Origin: Mnemiopsis leidyi
Lineage: Eukaryota > Ctenophora > Tentaculata > Lobata > Bolinopsidae
Direction of reading: 5' to 3'
Length of the DNA stretch: 36,498 nucleotides
Assembly: GCA_000226015.1 (NCBI GenBank)
Contig: JH153568.1
Location: 11,394-47,891, forward strand
Part shown: in pieces, positions 12,463 through 22,422 of the stretch
Layout of the letters: each line of letters begins with the position of its first letter
Position numbering within the stretch: the stretch's first letter is position 1
The notes under the pieces: model-generated
Seen by the model: the letters and a program-made list of their open reading frames with translations, nothing else
Told to the model about the DNA's origin: nothing
The model's database searches: none
Position numbers and translations under genes: made by a program

Positions 12463-12746
12463 AATTTGAACAGCGGCGTAACGATGCTTCGGCCACCCCG
12501 GCTACGCCGGTGGGCGCCGTCATCAGGGGGGGCCAAATCGTCATAAAAAATATGGGACAATTTTGCAAGATTAACTGTGCGACTAGCAAAATCGCGTGTT
12601 TGGTTTAATAACCTCATTTTTCGGCCATTTTTTCACAATTTGCTTCAAGTAAGCCCTTATACCAGGGGCGCCAATTAGGGGCGCATTTTCATCGCTGAGG
12701 GGCGCCATATTGGCTAGACCTACTACATTACGCAACTGAATTTGAA
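12463..12746. mobile_element. complete hAT-like MITE with 8-bp TSD
   Basis: The element is 12471-12738 (268 bp). It starts CAGCGGCGTAACGATG and its other end read inward is CAGTTGCGTAATGTAG, a terminal inverted repeat of the CAGnGGCGTAAC type. It is flanked by identical 8-bp direct repeats aatttgaa at 12463-12470 and 12739-12746. An 8-bp duplication with CAG termini is the hAT superfamily signature. There is no transposase, so it is non-autonomous. A partial copy in the opposite orientation lies at 14933-15177. Confidence 0.88.
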
Positions 12747-13550
12747 TGATATTTTGAGGGATTAACTGTGATGATGCTGGCATCATTATTCATTATTTAT
12801 ATTACTTATTCAATTAGACAAAGAAAAGTATTTTGGGGGCCACAAATCTATGTATCGTGATAGTGTTGCATACAGCATACATTCGATCGATCGTGTTAAA
12901 CTTCCGTTAGCAAATTGCTATTCCACGGTATAAACTATTTGTGACCCCTTCCTGAAAATACCTTCGGCTGTATATTAATAATAATATTGGAATCCTGGTA
13001 AGAATCCTAATGACGAGGATGGCTTTATTAAACATTGGTCCTCGAAACTAGTCGACAACTTGGTATGTACGATTAATAAAGCAAATTAATGAAACCACAT
13101 CTAACATCTGAATTTAAAGCAAATTCACCATCTCAAGGATCGATCAATGTATAAAAAGTGCCGTCTTCAGGGACCAGGGTTCATATCACAGAAAACAACA
13201 TCTCTTGCCACATATTGAGTAAGGAAATCAACTGATTAAGTAAATTATAATTGTTAAATTGTGGCCATCTATTAAACAAACGAATTTTTTCAGCGCTCGA
13301 CTTTATTCATCATTTCAATACAATCATAAATCAGCACAGCTATGTGATGAATATCAACAATGCAGTGCAAAAATTCATTTTTCGATGCTATCTACCCAGG
13401 AAATTACTAAAAAACATTGCTTGGGGATCACAGCTTTTGAATAGGACCGTAAAAAAGCAGCGCCCGGTAAAACAAATACTGCTCGTACATGCGCGCGCGG
13501 CTTTAAATTCAAACAGGTCACCTGCGTCCTCAGTCCTTGCTACACGTTGT
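12747..13550. other. intergenic, little recognised
   Basis: AT-rich DNA between repeat blocks. A short segment at about 12927-12972 resembles 12058-12140. The ORFs of 60-110 codons around 13251-13595 show no recognisable protein features and run into repeat sequence. No gene seen. Confidence 0.5.
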
Positions 13551-13552
13551 CT

Positions 13553-13605
13553 TGTCGCGGTGATTCCCGACTCACGCAACGGTAGACGGATATAATCTCG
13601 TCAAC
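13553..13605 (-). repeat. foldback arm block in mid-window cluster
   Basis: It contains gtcgcggtgattcccgactc, cacgcaac, then gtagacggatataatctcgtca: the two blocks of the 493-571 arm in the same order with a shorter spacer. It belongs to the dispersed GC-rich repeat set. Confidence 0.65.
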
Positions 13606-13757
13606 ACGTTGCCTAGCCCTGCTGACGCGAATGATGAATCGTGCGCGCGTGGTATTGTCTGACTTCGTCCGACCCTCATTCTATGGGAATAAAATGACAG
13701 GAGGGTGCGCGCTGCCGTACAAGGTGTTTACGCACGCTACGTGCTGGCGGCTGCTAC

Positions 13758-13933
13758 GCAAAAGGGCTCTGGTTAGAGCAAAATAAATCGAAAAGTTGCC
13801 TTGCATTGCCTTAGCGCGGGGGGCTGCAGCATCACGGCAGCAGGTCAGGCAACGTCTGACATAACAGTCGAAAAGTGAAACCTCAGTTTTTCAATATTTT
13901 GTGCGCCGCGCGCTTATCAAGCTCAGAGCAGTA
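13758..13933 (+). repeat. direct duplication, copy A
   Basis: About 176 bp that recurs at 14090-14259. Shared blocks include aaagggctc-ggttagagca, aaataaatcgaaaagttgcc, ttgcattgccttagcgcg, gtcgaaaagtgaaacct and gcgccgcgcgcttatcaagc. This copy ends exactly at the assembly gap, after agagcagta. Confidence 0.85.
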
Positions 13934-13945
13934 NNNNNNNNNNNN
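13934..13945. other. assembly gap (12 N)
   Basis: Twelve N characters. The gap sits at the right edge of duplication copy A, whose intact partner continues past agagcagta at 14259. The true gap length and whether sequence is missing cannot be judged. Any ORF crossing it is unreliable. Confidence 0.99.
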
Positions 13946-13969
13946 CCATGCTGCATGCATTTCACCTTA

Positions 13970-14072
13970 ACGGGCAATGCGCGTTTAGAATTTCTTCGAA
14001 ATTCATCGCGTCGCCAGGCCAGAAATGCGTGCGAGCGCGTGATGGCCGCGACAGTAGGTTATCAACTTACAA
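13970..14072 (+). repeat. dispersed GC-rich repeat, copy 2
   Basis: Same ordered blocks as 1170-1257 (opposite strand) and 35810-35922: cgggcaatgcgcgtttagaa, ccaggccagaaatgcgtg, gcgtgatggccgcgacag and gtaggttatcaacttac. It separates the two halves of the 13758/14090 duplication. Confidence 0.78.
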
Positions 14073-14089
14073 GCGCGCAGCTGCTTCCC

Positions 14090-14259
14090 AAAAGGGCTCC
14101 GGTTAGAGCAAAATAAATCGAAAAGTTGCCTTGCATTGCCTTAGCGCGCAAAGGCTGCCCCTTCGCGACAGCAGGTCAGCCAATGTCTGACAGTCGAAAA
14201 GTGAAACCTGGGCTTTTCAATGTTTTGTGCGCCGCGCGCTTATCAAGCTCAGAGCAGTA
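14090..14259 (+). repeat. direct duplication, copy B
   Basis: Second copy of 13758-13933, diverged by scattered substitutions and small indels. The sequence continues beyond agagcagta without interruption here, showing what may lie in the gap next to copy A. Confidence 0.85.
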
Positions 14260-14932
14260 ATTTCGAGTGCTTGCGCGCTGTTGGAATCGAGCGCTGATTT
14301 TATTCTCTGATAAGTGGTTGCAGTTGAGCCATTTTTCAACGATTTCATGCCAATTCTACCTACTCCCGTGTCCATGTCTAAAACTTTGTCCAAATTGTGT
14401 AGTTTCTCTGAAGTACTAAAAGATATAGGAAATATTTAGGGAATATTCAACAGCTAAACTATTGCTTACGAAAAGTGAATAATTAATTGTCTTTTATGAA
14501 TTTTATTTGCTTGGTAAGGATTTTTAGATTTCAGTGTTGTGACAATATTCTTTGAGTGATATTATTTGTTGGTATAAAGTGCTTAGTTTGAAGTAGATTT
14601 TTAGAGCTTAATTGGTCTTGCTGGCTGTACCTGGTCCATTTATGTTAAGCATCAATCTCAAGTCGACAGTAATTTCTATAAGCATTATAACTCACTCTAT
14701 TATAACTCACAACTCGTTATTAATTATACCCTAGAAAACCTCCTGTAATAGTACTCACAAAAATATTTATCAATTCAGACAATTACATAATTCAGTTCAT
14801 TCTGTATTATAAATTCTGGAATTCAAGTCATTTGAAATAAAAAATGACGGAATAAAATTTCTGATTCAATATCTTACAACTTCGTTTGTGTGTAAAAGGT
14901 TGATGTCCATGTTACAATCATCTATTCCTACT
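14260..14932. other. intergenic, nothing recognised
   Basis: AT-rich sequence between the duplication and the second hAT-like copy. No gene, RNA or clear repeat was seen. Confidence 0.5.
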
Positions 14933-15177
14933 CAGTGGCGTAACGTAGTAGGTCCAGCCAATATGGCGCCCCTCGGCAATGAAAATGCGCCCCAAATTGG
15001 CGCCCTTGTTGTAAGGGCTTACTGGGATCAATTTATGAAAAAATGGCCGAAAAATCTAAATAAATAGTGAAGTTATTTAAGCAAACGAGCGATTTTGCTA
15101 GTCGCACAGTTAATCTTGCAAAATTTTCCCATATTTTTTATGATGATTTGGCGCCCCCTGATGACGGGGCCCCCCTG
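14933..15177. mobile_element. partial hAT-like MITE, inverted relative to the first
   Basis: It starts CAGTGGCGTAACGTAGTAGG and shares the internal blocks of 12471-12738 read in the opposite orientation: gccaatatggcgcccct, aaaatggccgaaaaat, gcgattttgctagtcgcaca and gatgatttggcgcccc. It ends in gggcccccctg, so the last part present in the first copy (the ccggcgtagccgg stretch and the outer terminal repeat) is missing. The flanks ttcctact and tatattgt do not match, so no target duplication is visible. Confidence 0.8.
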
Positions 15178-15474
15178 TATATTGTAATTGTAATTAGAAC
15201 ATTTTGCATCACAATATAATTTCAGATTAAATAATTTATCGATTTAAGAAGCTGCTCTTGTGATGCAGGGTGCATCCAGTAAGAAATACATCCTTTTGAT
15301 GGGGCACCCAACTAAAGCCAAATTTATAGAATATTGTTAATCATATCAATACCAATTCAACTCAATGAATAATTTCAATCAAATCATATATGTCACCACA
15401 TTATAAATCCTACAGTAACCAATAATGCAAAAATGCCCCAGACTCAGTAAAAAAAGTATATTCCAATATCCCCT

Positions 15475-16140
15475 CTAAGCAGCTAGGATGGTTCGAAGAA
15501 CGCAGAAACTGAGTTTTCGTCGCAAGTAGGATGTGCAGTCCTTTTTTCGGCTAGGACTGCTGCAAGCCTTAAGTGAAACTTGTCTGCTTCTTTCCCCATT
15601 CCTCCGGTATTATGGAAAAAACCAAGGGAGTGAATGTGGCTTTTTCTACTTCAAGAACTCTTCTGGTATAGGTCCTTTTCTTTTCTTGTTCATGTCTTTT
15701 AAATGCAGTGTCAATGATAGTGGTTTTGTTGGATTTAGCACCAGGATGAAAAACTCTGACATCAAAGAATGTTTTGACGACAGAATTCCAGATCCCATGT
15801 GCTGATATATGCAAACAGGCTTCTGGCGCGATGTTAGTGGATCTTAGGTTAAAGTGGTTTCTCCGCTTAAGGGTAGTAGAGTTGCTTCTCTCTGTACATC
15901 TTTACACACTTCAAATTCCTGCATGTTGAGGGTAAAATAACACTCTTCGAAAGGAAGGGAGGTCAACCATGATGAAATTCCCTTTTTGCACAGGTTGTCT
16001 ACATGTTAAGCTTTTTCGGGCCCTATTAGTTCTTTCAGTCCTTTCAGTGTCTGCCTGTGATGGGCTCTCTATGGTCCATTTATGTATGACCTCTTTCTGA
16101 GATGCGACAGTAGCCCATTTACACCCCGGTTTGTATCTTT
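15475..16140 (-). pseudogene. decayed retroelement fragment (RT-associated C-terminal region)
   Basis: The minus-strand frame 15814-15569 encodes GIWNSVVKTFFDVRVF, then a basic HEQEKKRTYTRRVLEVEKA stretch and FTPLVFS. I recognise this as the conserved region (FFDVRVF..HE..K..Y.QRV.QVE..SFTPLVFS) downstream of the reverse transcriptase in LINE-type ORFs common in invertebrate genomes. Downstream, 15535-15480 reads LRRKLSFCVLRTILA, matching the usual next segment. Upstream, about 15950-15815 reads a C-K-G and LLPLSGE-type stretch typical of the preceding part. The frame is broken by stops and shifts throughout. Identification rests on memory of the family, not a search. Confidence 0.5.
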
Positions 16141-16537
16141 ATATATCACACATGTATCCAGACTTTTACAGTTGTATTGAACAGGCAACTCAGAATATTC
16201 TAGATATTTGTTCAGAGACCCTCCTTATCAAGCCCTCAGCCAAAGGAGGTTGGATAGGTGGCTCCATAGGCAATTGTCCTTATCCCACTCCCCTGGGATA
16301 TGCAGTTCAGGAATTGAAGCTACTACTTCCTCTTTCCTCCTGCATAGGTGGTCAGGGCCGGAATAGATACCACTACACCACCAACCCTGATTGTGTTAAT
16401 TGATCAACTGTTTGAATTATACCCTGATCTATCACAGCAACCCAATATATATAGAAACTCAGACAGACATGTGCAGTATTATAAATTCAGTATCCTAAAA
16501 AGTTAACATACTTCATTAAATGTGTTCAGGGTGGTTT
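16141..16537. other. ZCWPW1 upstream region
   Basis: The part before about 16400 may still be retroelement remnant but is too decayed to assign. The last 130 bp must contain the ZCWPW1 5'UTR and possibly its promoter. No TATA box can be placed with confidence. A ttcag acceptor-like site ends at 16529, 8 nt before the ATG. Confidence 0.45.
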
Positions 16538-19500
16538 ATGGCCTCTGCTGTTGACGAAGTGTCTGCAATATTGGGGCTTTCTCAGGGTTCTGATTCGGTC
16601 CCTGATGATCTGAAGTCTCCGGAACAACATCAGGTAAGTTGTCACAACTTACCCATTTGTAATGTAGGACTTAAGCTGCACTGTTTTAGTATTTAACCAA
16701 AGATCCTTGATCTTGATTCTTGAAACACTCGCTGTGCATTATCAAGTCTTTTCAATGTTAATGTCTATATAGCATTGTGTACCTACCAAACAAGTGCCAA
16801 ATGTTTGTTCCAATTTGTCTAAATTACAGGCAAGCATGTTTGCTGCAAGACAGCAGCTTCAAGCTAAACAGAAAGGAGACTCGAGCAGTTTTACAACAAC
16901 TGGAACCTCTTCTGGGACAAAGAAAGTTGCTGCAATCAAACCCCAGTTCAAGCCTCTTAGCAAGAAACAGTCATCTTTTGTTACTCCTTACATCAAGAGA
17001 GATGAAACTATCAAGGAGGCATCTCCAAAGCTCTTCCCACAGAAAAAGCCCATGGCTAAGCAGCTTGACAAACTAAGGGAATGTAAGAACAATATTAGTT
17101 AGTTGTGAATTTTTTACAACATTTTGACTACCGTCATGTTCTAAAATTTTGTATCAAAATTAATATCATTCTCAACTTTGACTCCCTTTCTTTTGACAAA
17201 TGTGAAGTAGTTTATCTCATTCATTGAATTGAATAAATAAAATTTCGTAACACAATTATACACAGGAATAGAAACATAATTTAATGTATATAAGAAACTA
17301 TTCATTGATTAAAGTTGAATGTCATCAATAAAATGAATGTCATCAACCTAACCTAGAAAACGATTTCAGCAAGTCCTGGAGACCCAGGAAGACAGTTGCC
17401 AACAGTGAGCTCACGTTATCATTGTCCTTCTCTAAAGCGTTCCAGAGGGCGACATAATGATGAATCCATCGTGTCAGATGAAGAGGTACAGAAAGCAAAA
17501 ATGATCAAGAAAACTTTCACTTCTCCTGAGAGGATGAATGTCAAAAGTCCCAAGTCAAGCCCCAAACCAAGTCCTAAGAACAGCCCCAAACTGAGCCCAA
17601 AGATTTGCAGTCCTAAAGCTCGTTCAGGTATGGCATTTATGAATTTCTAAAGTTTTTATGTCTATTGTCTTCCTTTTTCATTGAAACTGAGTTCAAACTT
17701 TAGTTTCACATGATAGCCTTAAAGACTTGTGACATTTATTTTTCATTGTGGCTCTATTGCCTGCCGAAGCCAATCTTATCAAATATATACAACATAGAAC
17801 TTACAATTTGCATCAAAATCATTTTCTATAATTCCACGAATTCTTATGAGCAAACCACCAACGTTTCTTATCCTGATTGAAAGTTGTAGAATTTTGCAGG
17901 ATCAGGATCACCAAATCATTCTCCAATTCTGTTTCACTCACAAAATGATGACCAAGAAAAAGAAGGTGATGTAAAACATCAAATAAATAACAATGAATCT
18001 CAGGAAGTACATGTTTCTTCAAATGAAGTCACAAATGACAGTCAGAATGATATATTAGAAAGTGACCCAAGCTGTTGCAAGTCTGAAAATAATACTGAAA
18101 ATGCTGAAAAAACGACCAATTCTATTAGCGGTTCAGCTCATAGTTCCCTGATTTCTGCCCCTGATGAAACAGAGGAGATTCCTGATGATAATACTAACAA
18201 TGGCCCTAAAAACAGTCAAACTCGCAGTTCCCAAATGAATGAATCAAATAAAGCAGAGACTGTTTCCAATGAGGATATAGATTATCGATCTGATCAACAT
18301 GCTTCTGAAGCTATTACACCTTTTCCAAAATCTGATCAAGTGAAGGACATTTTTAATGAAGATACTAATGCAAGTTTAAAGAGCAGCCAAACGAATAGTT
18401 CCCCGAGTAATAATTCCAATAAAATGATCACTATATTAAAACTTTCTGCCTGTGAAGCTGATACCGCCTGCCCAGAATCCAGTGACACAACACCTGTGTC
18501 ACCTGAATCAAAGTGTCTCAAAGAAACCCCTGACTCTCAATCTTCCCAGCTCAGCACTGCTGACATTGTAAAGTCTGCTCTGGATGCTCTACACTCAGAC
18601 CAGAGAGTACACGTTGAGAGTTATGAAGGTCACTGTTCAGTAGAAGTTGATGTGGAGCTATGTCTAGATCGTAACCAGGGATTTGAAACTGAGGGTACAG
18701 TCCAAGAAATAAAACAAGATGTAGAAAATGTGGCGGATTGTGAGGAGGAGTGTGTTATTGAGGATCTGCTCACACCTTTAGAGGAGTCTCTTAGTCTTCC
18801 TTCAAGTTTAGAGGGTCTTGTCGTGGACAAGGATGAGTTTAAAAAGGGCAAAAAGAAGGGGAAGAAAAGTAAAAGCAAGAAGAAAATCAATACAAGTTAG
18901 AATTGAGTAAATTAAGAAGTTTGTGAAGTTTCATGTCCTCATTTTCATTTCATTCACCGCCTACATTCATCCCATGTAGATTTCATGTCACATACAAAAA
19001 TGAAAATTTTACTCTTTAAACTAGAATCTAACTCAAAACATCTCAGGCCTTAATGCACCAGATGAGGCTGACCGTCAAAAAGTGAACGACTTCTTCTCCA
19101 ACAAGTTCGGAATGTCCTTCTCGACCCCAAAAGGAGCTGATCGTCCGAAACCCCTGCTTAAGTTTGCCCGCAAGGATGAATCAGATGCTGATTACTCCAC
19201 AGTACAGAGTCCAGGAAAATTCAAATCTACTTTTAGAGCTCTGGGTAACGATAAGGAGGACGAGGAAGATGGGAAGAAGGTGAAGGAAGAAGTGAAGGCG
19301 GAGAAGAAGAAAAAGAGTGTGGAGGAGAAGAAACCAGTGCGAAAAGCTGAACCTATCCAGGTAAATTTTCAGTATTAAAGCTGTATTCATACGTTAAACA
19401 TTGTATTTCAGTGGTATTCTACCATGATTTACAGCGCAGTGCGTTGGATATGGCTGGTTAAATGTTAATCTAGTGTCTTAGTCCTCCAAGTTGCGTTAAC

Positions 19501-22391
19501 TTTAAAGCCGTCTTCAATTGGCACGGAGTTAAGCTGTGTACTGTAAATTGCACTGTTCCCTGTAAGTTGATGTGTACAATTGGTGTATGTTAAACTATCG
19601 TCCCTATGTGAGAGACATTTCCCTTCCTGCCATACAACGTGTAAAAATTAAGTCATTAACCAAAGAAAGTTACCACTGCTCTGTAATAGCTTACAAATAA
19701 GCAGTAACATCATAATGTTCTTGTTATCGGATTGAATTCCATTTATCAGGCTCTCTCACATTTCTCTTACGTGGTCGAGGACTGTAGTTGTACACTAAAA
19801 TATTTAAGCCGGACATATTTTTAAGCAAGTTTAGACTAAAGTCTTTAGCTGTTTTACATCGCTCAGTAAAACATAATTAGCAATAGTCCAGTAAAGACTT
19901 TAATCTCATATTGTGCTTGTCCTTTTGATATAAGCGGTTCTTTTGCTAATCGTTCACGCGCATTGTTAGAGGCTCTAGTATGTAGCAATCTCATTCTAAT
20001 CAAGTAATCAAACAGATCAGCGACATAAACCAAACATATCCTTTTTCAGAAGCAGTCTGGAAAGGTCGAACAGAAGACAAAGAGGAAGATCGAGAGATCA
20101 CCGAAACGCCCTAAAAAGGAAGAACTGAAGAAGAGAATCTCCATGTCTACGTCAGAGTCTCCGTCTAGCAGCAGCTCCAATTCCGATGTAAGTACTTATG
20201 TAAGCGATACTTTGCAGTGAAACTCTCAAGTTTGGACCTTACCCGAAAGTCCTAAACATGAAATGAAAGTTAAAATTCACCAGAGTTAGGTATTTTCGCT
20301 ATTTCAACGGCGATGTAAAAGTCCAGGGTTGGAAGTGTCCCTGTATCTAGAATCTAGATTGTTTGTACGTGACCTTCTGCACGTGTAGCTAGTACGAGTA
20401 ACTGTAATAAACTTAATATTAAAGTTAATGAAGAATTTTGTGTGACCTTAGATCAGAAGGATTGCTGGTCGCCATGGCCGGTCATTTCACCACCACATTG
20501 TGAATTAGGTTTTACAGATAATTTGATTTAAAACCCTGATAGCATTGATCGTTTTTTGTAGGATAAATTATAGATTGCAACTTGCAAGTCATTGTTCCAA
20601 TTAAGGTAGCTTATGCCTTATGTCGGTCCCAATTTGAACATATGCCAACCAAATTGGGATTTGGGTTCTTTCTCCTCATCGCTAAAGTTCAAACGTCATT
20701 GGTATCTCACCTCTCAAACATTCCACCTCTTCTATCATTTATAACATTTTCGAAAATGTCACTTTTTGGCCGTGTTCCTCTCCATCCTATCTATTTAATA
20801 TCTATACTATCTCTCCATCCAAAATACAATTGCGACTGACGAAATGACTAACGACTATTACTGAACTCTATATAGAAATAAGACTCCCTCTAAACGTAAT
20901 ACAAATTACCATACTATCTTAGGATATAGACAGAGAGGTTAAGTAATTAAGATAGATAGAGAGGTTAAGATAGAGAGGTTAAGTAATTAGAAGTTATTAT
21001 TATAAATACATCACATATCAATTACCAAAAAACTACATCTCCAGGACTCAGACTCTGACAGCTGCATGAAGAGATCCCGGCAAACTGCCACTAAACCAGC
21101 TGTCAAACCAACAAACAGACCTAGAGGTAGACCAGCAGCAGAGCAGAAGAAGCTGCCAGCTCCTCCAAAGGCATCTAAAGATCAGAAGTTAAAGTTGAAG
21201 GAGGAGAACATGAAAGAAACGGTTAAGAGAAAACGAAAAAAGGTACGTCAACATTTCTCATTTGCCTATATATATGCGAATACAAGAATTTATAATTTTT
21301 TCTCATGACGATGAGTAAACTTTATCATGATTAATCAATGACTTAACTAAACTCAACTAATGATCCAGGTATACTCCAGCAGTGATTCTAGCGAAAGCGA
21401 GGACGAGTTCACACTTAGTTGTGCTAACAGTGACAACCAAGCCGGTCGGTACAAGTTTATTATATTCCATTATCAACACTCTACTCAGTATTTTTTTAAA
21501 TATCAGCTTACCTCTTCATCAACATTTTACTTCATGCTTACAGATTAATGCTTTTTCCTCTTAAGTATTCTAAACATATTCACGTCTGTATCTCAATACC
21601 TAGTTGTAGAGAAGGGTCGCTTGTCCTACCGTGATAGTTCCTCATTTAGTCATCCTCATTCTTCCACTCGGTGGTTAATGCATTATTACAATGAGTATAT
21701 TGCCTTTTTTTCCGCCGAATTGTTGGTCGAATTGAGCGTCGATTTTTCCACCACTCACAAACCTCAGCTATACCCACGTGACCTGCTCTCCACTAATTAG
21801 AATCAACGTGACACTTCGTCGTGGAGATCGTTAGTTTTGATAAAGTACACTGCCACGAAACGACACGAATCCGAATCCCATTATAAATACTCAACATGTA
21901 TTATCGCATATATCCGTGGTTTACACCAGTAGTATATAATAATAACTTGTGATCTCTAGTGTCTGTGTGTGTAGAGTAGTTCTAAGGAAGTTAGTCCGGG
22001 TTCTTGAAAACAATGTTGGACAATGAAAATGTACTGTACTTGTTTTATTCGACTCAAACTAAAAGTTTGTGTGTGGTGAGCAAATCAATTCCGTTCTTTA
22101 CTAATACTAACTAGTAACTTAATCTCTTGGTATCAGAATGTACACCGCGCACTTCACAATGTACAACCATGGCTTCGTGACGTGAATCAACGAAACTTTA
22201 TTAATTACAAACAATCTATATGATTTAGATGAATTTTGCAGAAATAATATAAGAATAGAAAAGGATCATGCAATGGCATACTGCATTGGTATACTGGGTG
22301 AATTACACTTTTGTATTAGAAAATTAGAATGTCTGTGTTTAATTTAATTCCAACTGAGATTTTAATTGTAATTTTATAACATCTATCTCTT

Positions 22392-22422
<31 letters not shown>

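Noticed and set aside
18898..18900. TAG as the end of a separate upstream gene
   Set aside because: Two in-phase donors precede it, and the following exons continue the frame to a consistent 1038-aa protein.
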